The notes: a model not told the origin generated them from the letters alone. Positions 16,954 to 25,787 are shown, numbered from the stretch's first letter. The stretch: DNA of 64,000 nt from Nocardioides exalbidus (GCF_900105585.1 NZ_FNRT01000002.1:4216001-4280000), one strand, 5' to 3'. Made by a program: numbers and translations.

Positions 16954-18362
16954 CTGGCGGTGCTCCCTTCGGTGCCGGCCCCGGTGAGGAGGTCGTCGGC
17001 GATCAGTTCCAGTGCGGCCCCCCGTGACGCCTTCACGAGGACGACATCAGCAGCCGAGACATTCTGCCGCAGCCAGTCGACGGCTTCGGCACGCCCCGCC
17101 GTGGGGATGGTCACTCCCCCGCTGCCGGACGTCCCTTCGACGCTCGCGAACCCGTCGGCGATCCCTCCGGCGGCGACGCTGACGAGCACGTCGACCCCGA
17201 CCCGGGCGGCGTAGGCCCCCACGCCGTGGTGCGCCTCGGCCGATCCGTCGCCGAGCTCGCGCATCTCGCCGAGCACCGCGATGGTGCGCCGGCCGCTGCG
17301 CGCGCCGATGCCTCCGAGGGTCTCGAGGGCGGCGCGCATCGACTCGGGGTTGGCGTTGTAGGCGTCGTTGATGACCACCACGCCGTCGGGGCGCTCGGTG
17401 ACCTCCATCCGCCAGCGGCTGGCGGGCGTGACGTCGCCCAGCGCGTCGGCGACCGCGTCGAGGTCGAGCCCGGCCGCGAGCGCCATCGCCGCGGCGGCCG
17501 CGGCGTTGCGCCACTGGAAGGCACCGATCTGGGCCAGGTGGACCGTCGCGCCGGAGCCGCGGTGGGACATCTCGAAGGACTGGCGGCCGATCTCGTCGGT
17601 CGTGATCTCGCTGACGGACACGTCGGCGGCCCCGGCGGGGCGTGCGCTGCCGAAGGTGCTCACCGCCGCCCGGGTGCGGGGCGCCATGGCGGCGACCAGG
17701 TCGTCGTCGGCGTTGAGCACCGCGGTGCCGTCGGCGGGGAGCGCCTCGACGATCTCGCCCTTCGCGAGCGCGATCGCCTCGCGGCTCCCGAACTCGCCGA
17801 TGTGGGCGGTGCCGACGTTGAGCACGGCCGCGACGTGGGGCGGCGCGATCGCGCACAGCTCGGCGATGTGGCCGACGCCGCGCGCGCCCATCTCGACGAC
17901 GAGGTAGCGGGTCTCGGGCGTGGCGCGCAGGACCGTCAGCGGCACACCCAGCTCGTTGTTGAAGTTGCCGCGGGTCGCGACCGTCGGGCCGGCCTCGGAC
18001 AGCACGTGGGCGAGGTAGTCCTTGGTGCCGGTCTTGCCCTGCGAGCCCGTCATCGCCAGGACGGTGACGTCGGGGAGCCGGTCGACCACGTGGCGCGCGA
18101 GCCGGCCGAGCGCGGCGGTCACGTCGTCGACGACGACCGTGGGCAGCTCCGTCGGGCGGCTGCCGAGCACCGCGACGGCGCCGGCCTGCCCCGCGGCCGC
18201 GACGAAGTCGTGGCCGTCGACGCGCTCGCCGGCGATCGCCACGAACAACCCGCCCGCCTCGGGCGTGCGGGTGTCGAGGAACGCGCCGCCGGTGACGGTC
18301 GCGTCGCCGTGGGCCACACCCCCGACGACGTCGGCGACCTCGGCCAGGGTCATCTCGATCAC
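16950..18362 (-). CDS. murF: UDP-MurNAc-tripeptide--D-alanyl-D-alanine ligase
   Basis: A 470-residue Mur ligase that adds D-Ala-D-Ala to the UDP-MurNAc-tripeptide, completing the soluble precursor. The N-terminal domain has the MurF-type segment GGAFLDTRTPEAGGLFVAIAG at about 25-45 (read in two parts). The ATP P-loop is MTGSQGKTGTKD at 104-115, VEMGARGVGHIAELC near 167 and NVGTAHIGEFGS near 185 are typical, and NDAYNANPESMRAAL near 320 is the MurF C-terminal signature. It overlaps murE and mraY by 4 bp each, so murE-murF-mraY are tightly coupled. Confidence 0.97.
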   Translation of the reverse strand: MIEMTLAEVADVVGGVAHGDATVTGGAFLDTRTPEAGGLFVAIAGERVDGHDFVAAAGQAGAVAVLGSRPTELPTVVVDDVTAALGRLARHVVDRLPDVTVLAMTGSQGKTGTKDYLAHVLSEAGPTVATRGNFNNELGVPLTVLRATPETRYLVVEMGARGVGHIAELCAIAPPHVAAVLNVGTAHIGEFGSREAIALAKGEIVEALPADGTAVLNADDDLVAAMAPRTRAAVSTFGSARPAGAADVSVSEITTDEIGRQSFEMSHRGSGATVHLAQIGAFQWRNAAAAAAMALAAGLDLDAVADALGDVTPASRWRMEVTERPDGVVVINDAYNANPESMRAALETLGGIGARSGRRTIAVLGEMRELGDGSAEAHHGVGAYAARVGVDVLVSVAAGGIADGFASVEGTSGSGGVTIPTAGRAEAVDWLRQNVSAADVVLVKASRGAALELIADDLLTGAGTEGSTAR

Positions 18363-19885
18363 CCGGCACCTCCGGCAGCCCGGATCTCCTCCGCGGCGAC
18401 CGCGCGGTCGTCGAAGGGGTGCACCACGTCGCCGACGGTCTGGCCGGTCTCGTGGCCCTTGCCGGCGACCAGCACGACGTCGCCGGTGCGCGCGCGTCGT
18501 ACGGCCTCACGGATCGCGAGCCGCCGGTCGCCGACCTCCACCACCTCCGCGGTGCCGCCGGTCGTGCCCTCCATCACCGCCGCGCGGATCGACGAGGGGT
18601 CCTCGGTGCGGGGGTTGTCGTCGGTGACCACCACGACGTCGGCCAGCCTGGCCGCGATCTCGCCCATGACCGGACGCTTGAGCGTGTCGCGGTCCCCACC
18701 GGCGCCCACGACGACGAGGACCCGGCCGTCGGTGAGCGGGCGCAGCGTCGTGAGGACCGCCTCCAGCGCGTCGGGCTTGTGGGCGTAGTCGACGACGACC
18801 GAGAAGTCCTGGCCGCAGTCGACCTGCTCGAGGCGACCCGGTACGCCGCCGACGCGGGCGATGCCGTCGGCGACCTGCTGGGGGTCGAGCCCGGCGAGCG
18901 CGGCCGACGCGATGGCGGCGAGCGCGTTGGAGACGTTGAACTCCCCCGGCAGGTTCACCGCGGCCGCGACCGTGACACCGGGCCCGGTGACCGTGAAGGT
19001 CGCTCCGGACGGCGTGAGCACGACGTCGCTCGCACGCCAGTCGGCATCGGCACCGGCGCTGGAGAACGTCGACATCGGGATCGTGGCGACGTCGAGGAGG
19101 CGGCGGCCGAGCTCGTCGTCGAGGTTGGTGAGCCCCACCCGTGCACGCTCGGGCGTGAAGAGGCTGGCTTTCGCGGCGAAGTAGTCCTCGACGGTCTCGT
19201 GGAAGTCGAGGTGGTCGCGCCCGAGGTTGAGGAACGTCGCGACGTCGAAGACCACCCCGTCCACCCGGCCGAGGACCAGCGCGTGGCTGGAGACCTCCAT
19301 CGCGCAGGTGTCGACGCCGCGCTCGCGCATCACCGCGAACAGGCCGTGGAGGTCGGGCGCCTCCGGGGTGGTGAGCTGCGTCTTCACGTCCTCGCCGGCG
19401 ATGCGCGTGCCGACGGTGCCGATCACCGCCGACGTCACCCCCGACGCGGTCAGCCCCTGCTCGAGGATCCGCGTCGTGGTGGTCTTGCCCTGGGTGCCGG
19501 TGACGCCGATGACGCGCAGGTCGCTCGCAGGATCGCCGTAGAGGTGGGCGGCGAGGCCACCCAGGACGCGGCGCGGCTCCGGTACGACGATCGCGGGCGC
19601 GCCGGCCGGCAGCCGGTCGAGCCCGGCCGCGTCGGTCAGCACCGCCACCGCGCCCGCGTCGAGCGCCTGCCCGGCGAAGTCCGCACCGTGGGCGCGCGCG
19701 CCCGGCAGGGCGGCGTACAGGTCACCGGGGAGGATCCGCGCGGTGCTCAGCGAGATCCCCGAGACGGCGACGGCGAGGTCACCGTGCACGGTCACGTCCG
19801 TGCGTGCCGACAACCACGCTGCCAGGTCGGCGGCGGGGGTCGACGGGGCCTGCTGCGGCCGGGTCGCGCTCACTGCCTGATCCAC
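18359..19885 (-). CDS. murE: UDP-MurNAc-L-Ala-D-Glu--diaminopimelate ligase
   Basis: A 508-residue Mur ligase that adds the third stem-peptide residue. The ATP P-loop VTGTQGKTTTT lies at 129-138, NLGRDHLDFHETVEDY near 223, and DYAHKPDALEAVL near 370. The DNPR motif at 423-426 is characteristic of diaminopimelate-adding enzymes. Nocardioidaceae walls use LL-DAP, so LL-DAP is the expected substrate here, but the motif alone does not separate the isomers. GTG at 19885 is chosen; GTG at 19873, 4 codons in, has a better-placed GGTGG and is a real alternative. It follows ftsI by 17 bp. Confidence 0.96.
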   Translation of the reverse strand: MDQAVSATRPQQAPSTPAADLAAWLSARTDVTVHGDLAVAVSGISLSTARILPGDLYAALPGARAHGADFAGQALDAGAVAVLTDAAGLDRLPAGAPAIVVPEPRRVLGGLAAHLYGDPASDLRVIGVTGTQGKTTTTRILEQGLTASGVTSAVIGTVGTRIAGEDVKTQLTTPEAPDLHGLFAVMRERGVDTCAMEVSSHALVLGRVDGVVFDVATFLNLGRDHLDFHETVEDYFAAKASLFTPERARVGLTNLDDELGRRLLDVATIPMSTFSSAGADADWRASDVVLTPSGATFTVTGPGVTVAAAVNLPGEFNVSNALAAIASAALAGLDPQQVADGIARVGGVPGRLEQVDCGQDFSVVVDYAHKPDALEAVLTTLRPLTDGRVLVVVGAGGDRDTLKRPVMGEIAARLADVVVVTDDNPRTEDPSSIRAAVMEGTTGGTAEVVEVGDRRLAIREAVRRARTGDVVLVAGKGHETGQTVGDVVHPFDDRAVAAEEIRAAGGAG

Positions 19886-19902
19886 CGACCGAGGGTATCG
19901 AC

Positions 19903-21681
19903 TCACCACTCGACGGGGAGACGCGACGGCTTGCCGTTGGTCGGCGCGACGCCGTAGCGGCCGAGGACGTAGCCCATGATCCGCGAGAAGACCGGGCCGG
20001 TGATCGAGCCACCGCCGCCCTCGACCTTGGGTGCGTGGATCACGACGTAGACGGTGAAGCGCGGGTTGTCGGCCGGCGCGAAGCCGCCGAAGGACACCGA
20101 GGTGCTGCCGTCGTAGACGCCGTCGACCACGCGCTGGGCGGTGCCGGTCTTGCCGGCGACGAGGTAGCCCGGCACCTGCGCGCCGGGTGCGACGCCGTCC
20201 TCGGGGTCGACCACCTTCTCCATCATCTTCGCGGTGTCCTTCGCCGCCTTCTTGCTGATCACCCGGGTGCGGGTGGAGGTGTCGGTGCCGACGGTGACGC
20301 CGTCGTCGGTGACCGCGGAGCCGGAGATCAGGCTCGGCGAGACCCGGATCCCGCCGTTGGCCACGGTGTTGACCGCGGCGGCCATCTGCAGGACGTTGAC
20401 CGAGAGCGACTGCCCGAAGGCGACGCGGTCCTTGGTCTGGGAGGTCATCGCCTCGCCCGCGGTGAGCAGGCCGGCCGTCTCGCCGCGGACACCCACGTTG
20501 GTGCGCTGGCCGAGCCCGAACCTCTGCAGGTAGTCGACGAGCTGCACCGGGGTGAACGCGTCGGCGGCGAGGACCGTGCCGATGTTGGACGACTTGGCGA
20601 TGATGCCGGCCAGCGTCAGGCGGATGTCGCCGTGGTCGAACCAGTCGCCGATCACGCGGTCCTGGCGGGCCAGGCTCCCGGGCACCTTGAACTTCTGGCG
20701 CGGGAAGGCCTTGCCGGCGTCGATGAGCGAGGAGGCGGTGAGCACCTTCTCCACCGAGCCCGGCTCGTAGGCGAGGCTCAGTGCGCGGGAGCCGAGGTCC
20801 TCCTCCTTCGCCTCCCCCGGCTTGTTGGCGTCGAAGGTCGGGTAGTCGGCGAGGGCCAGGGTCTCGCCCGTGCGCGTGTCGAGCACGACGGCGGCCCCGC
20901 TCTCGGCCTGGTACTGCTCGATCGACTGTGCGAGCACCTTCTGCACGAACCACTGGAGGTCGCGGTCGATGGTGGTCGTCAGCGACGTGCCGTCCTGGGC
21001 GGCCTTGAGGGTGCTGTCGCGCAACGGGATGCGGACGCCTTTGCGCGAGTTCGACTGCCACGTCGCCTCGCCGTCGACGCCGGCGAGCTGCTTGTCGAAG
21101 GTGCGCTCGAAGCCACCGAGCGGCTCGTCGGTGCCCATGTAGCCGAGGAGGTTGGCCGCCACGTCGCCGGCGGGGTAGTCGCGGATCGGGTCGTCCTCGA
21201 GGGAGATGCCCTCGTAGCCCGCCTGCTCGAGCTCGGCGAGCGTGTCGCTCGCGAGGGTGCTCGGGACGCGGCGCGCGACGTACTCGAACTTGCTGCCATC
21301 CTTGCGGCCCTTGAGCGCGGCGAGCGTCTTGAAGTAGTCGATGGAGAGGCTGTCGGACAGCAGCCGCGCGATCGCGGGTGCGTCGTCCGCGGTCAGGGTC
21401 GGGTCGGCGACGACCATCTTGCCCTTGATCGAGTCGGCGAGCGGGATGCCGTTGCGGTCGAGGATGTCGCCGCGCTCGGCCGGCAGCGTCACGCGCGCCG
21501 ACCCCTCGGCGGCGGCCATGGCGGCGTACGAGCGCGGGTCGACGCCCTGGAGCTGCACGAGCCGAGCGCCGAAGAAGGAGAGGACGATCGCGATGAGGAC
21601 GAACCCGACGCGCAGGCGCAGCATCGGGGCGCCGCGGGAGGCGCTCGGCCTCGTGCGGGTGCTCGGCACTGGTCTCCTCAT
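19903..21681 (-). CDS. ftsI: Septal penicillin-binding protein (FtsI/PBP3 transpeptidase)
   Basis: A 592-residue class B PBP that crosslinks septal peptidoglycan. One membrane anchor lies at about 24-45. The pedestal domain includes RGDILDRNGIPLADS at 70-84. The transpeptidase motifs are complete: SVEK with nucleophile Ser309 and Lys312 (in YEPGSVEKVLT), SSN at 364-366 and KTGTAQ at 511-516. The SxxK tetrad reads SVEK rather than the common STxK, as in several actinobacterial homologues. It is partner of FtsW. The gap to ftsL is 86 bp and the start is ATG at 21681. Confidence 0.97.
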   Translation of the reverse strand: MRRPVPSTRTRPSASRGAPMLRLRVGFVLIAIVLSFFGARLVQLQGVDPRSYAAMAAAEGSARVTLPAERGDILDRNGIPLADSIKGKMVVADPTLTADDAPAIARLLSDSLSIDYFKTLAALKGRKDGSKFEYVARRVPSTLASDTLAELEQAGYEGISLEDDPIRDYPAGDVAANLLGYMGTDEPLGGFERTFDKQLAGVDGEATWQSNSRKGVRIPLRDSTLKAAQDGTSLTTTIDRDLQWFVQKVLAQSIEQYQAESGAAVVLDTRTGETLALADYPTFDANKPGEAKEEDLGSRALSLAYEPGSVEKVLTASSLIDAGKAFPRQKFKVPGSLARQDRVIGDWFDHGDIRLTLAGIIAKSSNIGTVLAADAFTPVQLVDYLQRFGLGQRTNVGVRGETAGLLTAGEAMTSQTKDRVAFGQSLSVNVLQMAAAVNTVANGGIRVSPSLISGSAVTDDGVTVGTDTSTRTRVISKKAAKDTAKMMEKVVDPEDGVAPGAQVPGYLVAGKTGTAQRVVDGVYDGSTSVSFGGFAPADNPRFTVYVVIHAPKVEGGGGSITGPVFSRIMGYVLGRYGVAPTNGKPSRLPVEW

Positions 21682-21767
21682 TTCCCGGCACCGCCCGGGC
21701 CGGTCCCCGGCGGTCGCCTGTCGCTGAATCTAGGTGGGCGGGGCCGCGGATCCGCGCGACCGCGCCG

Positions 21768-22373
21768 TCACCGGTTGCGGTTCTTCCTGCCCGGCCTGTC
21801 GGTGTTCTTCTGCTTGCCCGTCCCGGCGCCGGCCGTCGCCGACTGGTCGGTCGTGGTGTCGGTGGTCGCGTCGGTGGTGGTGTCGGTCGTGGGCGGGACC
21901 ACCACGACCGTCGGGTCGGGCTGCAGGATCTTGGGCTTGACCGGGTCCGGGCCCTGGAGGCGGATCGCGTTCTCCCGGGTGGCGGGGGTGCGGACGCCGC
22001 TGGTCCGGCCCGTCTCGAGGTCGAGGAACACCGGCGCCGGCGGGATGACCATGCCCATCTGCTGGGCCGCCTCCGCGACCCGCTGCGGGTCGCGGAGCTG
22101 GTCGAGCTCCATGCGCAGCGTCTGCTCGCGGGCGGCGAGGGTGTTCGCCTCGCTCTCCAGGGACGACGCGGCGAAGGAGGCCTGCTGCATGGAGGTGTTG
22201 AACAGGAGCAGGCCGACGATGCCGCCCACCAGCACCAGGCTGACCAGGGTCACGAACGGCACCCGCGGCGCGCGCGTGCGCACCCGGGGGACGACGGAGA
22301 GGCGTGCCTTGTCGACGGCCTCCTGGGCGATCCGGGTGACCCGGGTCCTGGGCTGGAGAGCGGGACTGCTCAT
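21768..22373 (-). CDS. FtsL-like division protein
   Basis: A 201-residue bitopic protein between rsmH and ftsI, where ftsL lies in all dcw clusters. A basic N-terminus (VPRVRTRAPRVP) precedes one membrane segment at about 40-60, then an extracytoplasmic coiled coil (SSLESEANTLAAREQTLRME) ending at DPQRVAEAAQQMGMV near 105, which matches the FtsL/DivIC pattern. The C-terminal 90 residues are a Pro/Thr/Asp-rich tail with TTTDATTDTTTD repeats and a basic end, longer than E. coli FtsL. It overlaps the rsmH stop by 4 bp. It would act in the FtsQLB-like complex. Confidence 0.88.
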   Translation of the reverse strand: MSSPALQPRTRVTRIAQEAVDKARLSVVPRVRTRAPRVPFVTLVSLVLVGGIVGLLLFNTSMQQASFAASSLESEANTLAAREQTLRMELDQLRDPQRVAEAAQQMGMVIPPAPVFLDLETGRTSGVRTPATRENAIRLQGPDPVKPKILQPDPTVVVVPPTTDTTTDATTDTTTDQSATAGAGTGKQKNTDRPGRKNRNR

Positions 22374-23359
22374 CGGGTGGCTCCCTGGGGAAGGCGGGAC
22401 GTGGACGGTGATGCGGGGCGCACGCGCTCGACGGCGCGCAGCCGGACGGATGCCGCCCGGGGGTTCTCGGCGATCTCCTGCTCGTCGGCCTGCTCGGCGC
22501 CGCGGGTGACCAGGCGCAGGGCCGGCTCGGCGCCCTCGGGCACGAACGGCAGGTCGGGCGGGACGTCGAGCTTCGTGGCCTCGGTGAAGGCGCGCTTGAC
22601 GAGGCGGTCCTCGAGCGAGTGGTAGGACTCGACGACCACCCGGCCGCCGACGCCGATCGCGTCGATGGCCGCGGGGATCGCGCGGCGGAGCACGTCGAGC
22701 TCGTCGTTGACGGCCATCCGGAGCGCCTGGAACGTGCGCTTGGCGGGGTGGCCGCCCGTGCGCCGGGCCGGCGCCGGGATGGTGGCGTAGAGCAGCTCGA
22801 CCAGGCCGGCGCTGGTGGTGAACGGCGTCGACTCGCGACGTCGTACGACCTCGCGGGCGATCTTGCTGGCGAACTTCTCCTCGCCGAAGTCGCGCAGGAT
22901 CCGGGTGAGGTCCTGCGCCGACGCGGTGTTGAGGAGCTCGGCCGCGGTCTGGCCCGTGGTCGGGTCCATCCGCATGTCGAGGGGCGCGTCCTCGGAGTAG
23001 GCGAAGCCGCGCTCGCGCACGTCGAGCTGCATCGAGGAGACGCCGAGGTCGAAGAAGATCGCGTCGACGTGGTCGAGCCCGAGGCTGCCGATGACCTCGG
23101 GGACCTCGTCGTAGACCGCGTGGACGGCGGTGAACCGGCCGCCGTGGGCGGCGAGCCGCTCGCGCGACATCTGCAGGGCGGTCGGGTCGCGGTCGATGCC
23201 GATCACGCGTGCCCCGGGGATCCGCTCGAGCACCGCCTCGCTGTGGCCGCCGAGGCCGAGCGTGCAGTCGACGTAGACCGAGCCGGGTGCCTCGAGGGCA
23301 GGCGCCAGCAGGGCGACGACCCGGTCCAGGAGCACCGGGGCGTGGCTGGGAGTCACCAT
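22370..23359 (-). CDS. rsmH: 16S rRNA (cytosine1402-N4)-methyltransferase RsmH (MraW)
   Basis: A 329-residue SAM-dependent methyltransferase that N4-methylates C1402 in the 16S rRNA decoding centre. It begins MVTPSHAPVLLDRVVALL, and the SAM loop YVDCTLGLGGHSEAVLE lies at about 30-46. DAIFFDLGVSSMQLDVRERGF near 110-130 and PLDMRMDPTTGQTAAELLN near 138 are diagnostic, with FQALRMAVNDEL and VVESYHSLEDRLVK in the C-terminal half. The ATG at 23359 lies 2 nt after the stop of the small membrane protein gene, indicating translational coupling. Confidence 0.97.
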   Translation of the reverse strand: MVTPSHAPVLLDRVVALLAPALEAPGSVYVDCTLGLGGHSEAVLERIPGARVIGIDRDPTALQMSRERLAAHGGRFTAVHAVYDEVPEVIGSLGLDHVDAIFFDLGVSSMQLDVRERGFAYSEDAPLDMRMDPTTGQTAAELLNTASAQDLTRILRDFGEEKFASKIAREVVRRRESTPFTTSAGLVELLYATIPAPARRTGGHPAKRTFQALRMAVNDELDVLRRAIPAAIDAIGVGGRVVVESYHSLEDRLVKRAFTEATKLDVPPDLPFVPEGAEPALRLVTRGAEQADEQEIAENPRAASVRLRAVERVRPASPSTSRLPQGATR

Positions 23360-23361
23360 GC

Positions 23362-23523
23362 TCAGCCCTGGCGGCCCAGGTGCGTCAGCACGAGCAGGCC
23401 CAGGGCCAGCGCCGAGGCGGTGGCGGCGGAGAAGACGACCAGCGTGAGCGCCTCGCGCGCCTGGTCGCGCACCCGGAGCGGCGGTGCCGCTGCGGTGCGT
23501 GCCAAGGGCTGGCTGGTGCTCAT
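23362..23523 (-). CDS. 53-residue single-pass membrane protein upstream of rsmH
   Basis: An ATG frame of 53 codons ends 2 nt before the rsmH start (TGAGCATG). The N-terminal half is polar (MSTSQPLARTAAAPPLRVR), followed by a charged DQAREA and one hydrophobic segment at about residues 26-47 (TLVVFSAATASALALGLLVL), ending HLGRQG. This layout gives one membrane helix with a basic cytoplasmic side. I do not recognise a family. The position between mraZ and rsmH and the tight coupling suggest a divisome or regulatory micro-protein, but that is inference only. Confidence 0.7.
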   Translation of the reverse strand: MSTSQPLARTAAAPPLRVRDQAREALTLVVFSAATASALALGLLVLTHLGRQG

Positions 23524-23627
23524 GGTCTCGACCCCACTGGAAGCTGTTCGACGTGCTGGCTGGTTGGTCTGGCTGGCGGTGCGACTGACGCCCCCCGTGC
23601 TCTCGTGGGCCCGGGGTGAGCCGCCGC

Positions 23628-23725
23628 ACCAGGTCCCTGCCCGCTCCCCGTTGCGATGGGAAGGCCCTCTGGTGCCGGGGAAGTGCCCCAGATGGCCACG
23701 CGAGGGAGCGGGCTCGAGACCTGGT
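23628..23725 (-). ncRNA. Structured RNA candidate in the mraZ-rsmH spacer (possibly mraW RNA)
   Basis: In the 277-bp spacer after mraZ, ACCAGGTC plus CCCGCTCCC (23628-23648) pair with GGGAGCGGG plus GACCTGGT (23704-23725): 17 base pairs interrupted by a 4/5-nt internal loop, enclosing about 55 nt that can form smaller stems (TCTGG/CCAGA and GGGG/CCCC). An actinobacterial structured leader, the mraW RNA motif, is known from this position upstream of mraW (rsmH) operons. I could not compare with its consensus, so identity is inferred from location and foldability. Confidence 0.5.
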
Positions 23726-23800
23726 GATGCGGGTCCGATGTCAGGTGTGGAGTTGTGGTGCCGGTTCTGGTGGTGGTGGTTCTGGTGGTGCTGCTCGGGG

Positions 23801-24229
23801 TCAGATCCCCGGGAAGACCTCGTCGCTGAGCTCGGAGAACTTCTGCTCCTGCTCCTCCGAGTAGGTCGCCCACGCCGTGGGGTCCCAGATCTCGATCCGG
23901 TTCATCGACCCGATGACCACGCACTCCTTGCGGAGCGACGCGTACTCCCGCAGTGGTGCCGGGATGTTGATCCGTCCCTGCTTGTCCGGCACCTCCTGGC
24001 TGGCGGCGGCGAACAGCATGCGGACGTAGTCGCGGGTGCCCTTCTGCGTGACCGGCGCCTCGCGGAGCCGGTCGGTGAGCCTCCCGAAGTCCTCCAGCGA
24101 CCAGACGGTGAGGCAGCGCTCCTGCCCCCTGGTCACCACGAGTCCCTCCGTCAGCTCGTCCCTGAACTTGGCGGGGAGGAAGAGGCGTCCCTTCTCGTCG
24201 AGCTTGGGCGTGTAGGTGCCGAAGAACAT
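23801..24229 (-). CDS. mraZ: Transcriptional regulator and dcw cluster repressor MraZ
   Basis: A 142-residue MraZ with two SpoVT/AbrB-type DNA-binding repeats: FGTYTPKLDEKGRLFLPAKFR at residues 3-23 (read in two parts) and SQEVPDKQGRINIPAPLREY near 78-97, each carrying the DxKGR/DxQGR turn. MraZ rings bind short direct repeats upstream of their own gene and repress the division cluster. The ATG at 24229 has GGGGAGG upstream. Four matching direct repeats lie in its promoter. This is the first gene of the division block. Confidence 0.97.
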   Translation of the reverse strand: MFFGTYTPKLDEKGRLFLPAKFRDELTEGLVVTRGQERCLTVWSLEDFGRLTDRLREAPVTQKGTRDYVRMLFAAASQEVPDKQGRINIPAPLREYASLRKECVVIGSMNRIEIWDPTAWATYSEEQEQKFSELSDEVFPGI

Positions 24230-24270
24230 GCGGCACCTCCCCTTGCTCGGCGGGAAAGTTCGACCCTGTC

Positions 24271-24306
24271 CCCCACTTCGCCCCACAGTACTCCACATTG
24301 CTCCAC
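24271..24306 (-). promoter_or_regulatory. MraZ operator: four GTGGRG boxes on a 10-bp period
   Basis: Read on the minus strand, GTGGAG, GTGGAG, GTGGGG and GTGGGG occur at 24306-24301, 24296-24291, 24286-24281 and 24276-24271, each exactly 10 bp apart. This is the arrangement known for MraZ binding sites. Two boxes lie in the promoter spacer, one overlaps the -10 and one is just downstream, consistent with autorepression. Confidence 0.9.
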
Positions 24307-24312
24307 CGTCAA
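24285..24312 (-). promoter_or_regulatory. mraZ promoter
   Basis: On the minus strand TTGACG (24312-24307) and TACTGT (24290-24285) are separated by 16 bp, a good sigma-70-type actinobacterial promoter. It would give an RNA leader of about 50 nt for mraZ. The MraZ boxes sit on top of it. Confidence 0.65.
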
Positions 24313-24407
24313 CCAGATTCCGCGTGTCTCACGCCTGAATTTCGGCCGTTTCGCGCCGACCTCGGGCGTACGCCGTCCTCCCTGGGCTGGTCCGCCCCGG
24401 CCGGCCG

Positions 24408-24439
24408 CTGAGCGTGGAACCGGCCCGATCCACGCTCAG
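24408..24439. repeat. Inverted repeat in the mraZ-moxR spacer
   Basis: CTGAGCGTGGA (24408-24418) pairs perfectly with TCCACGCTCAG (24429-24439) around a 10-nt GC-rich loop. It lies between divergent genes, where no transcript needs to end, so it is not an ordinary terminator. It is the first of three strong inverted repeats in this 544-bp spacer. Confidence 0.85.
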
Positions 24440-24506
24440 GAGCCCCGTCTCGAGGCCTCCGGGGAGCGCCGGTGGGGGAAAACGGCGTGCGGTGGTGGAG
24501 CGAAGT

Positions 24507-24544
24507 GGGGGAAGAGGTGGGGAATGGGGTGGGAGAGGGGTGGG
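24507..24544 (+). other. G-quadruplex-type G tract upstream of moxR
   Basis: From 24519 the plus strand has GGGG-AAT-GGGG-T-GGG-AGA-GGGG-T-GGG, five G runs of 3-4 with loops of 1-3, preceded by another GGGGG at 24507-24511. This fits the standard intramolecular G-quadruplex pattern. It also contains several GTGGGG hexamers like the MraZ boxes, though mostly at 11-12 bp spacing. It lies about 230 bp before moxR. Confidence 0.7.
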
Positions 24545-24555
24545 CTCGTTGCGGA

Positions 24556-24585
24556 GGGCGGTCACCGGATATCCGGTGACCGCCC
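24556..24585. repeat. 30-bp perfect palindrome
   Basis: The half-site GGGCGGTCACCGGAT at 24556-24570 is followed without any gap by its exact reverse complement to 24585. A loop-less palindrome of this length suits a dimeric protein site or a recombination/repeat element better than an RNA terminator. It touches the next hairpin, sharing 2 bp. Confidence 0.9.
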
Positions 24586-24619
24586 CGCTTGTCGGCCGAG
24601 ATCTGGGCCGACAAGCGGG
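24584..24619. repeat. 14-bp stem inverted repeat adjoining the palindrome
   Basis: CCCGCTTGTCGGCC (24584-24597) pairs perfectly with GGCCGACAAGCGGG (24606-24619) around the 8-nt loop GAGATCTG. Together with the palindrome directly before it, this makes 64 bp of almost continuous dyad symmetry. If transcribed towards moxR it would form a very stable hairpin. Confidence 0.9.
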
Positions 24620-24697
24620 AGTCCCGGGTGCAAAGGCCGCTCAGAACGGTCCGGTAACGGTCGCGATCGAGCTCTCGGTCCGGACTTCGGAGCCGGG

Positions 24698-24703
24698 TAT
24701 GTT
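24698..24703 (+). promoter_or_regulatory. Candidate -10 element for moxR
   Basis: TATGTT lies 70 bp before the moxR start in an otherwise GC-rich stretch; the best -35 counterpart (TCGGTC) is poor. Transcription from here would leave the palindromes and G tract upstream of the RNA. Confidence 0.35.
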
Positions 24704-24773
24704 GCGCGGACCACATAACGTGGTGGCGAGCGCCAGGCTGGGACGACAGCCGTTCGACGAGGGGATGCGAGAC

Positions 24774-25778
<1,005 letters not shown>

Positions 25779-25787
25779 GGACCCGAC

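Noticed and set aside
24556..24619. Palindrome and hairpin as a terminator pair
   Set aside because: The flanking genes diverge, so no transcript is expected to end here, and the first palindrome has no loop.
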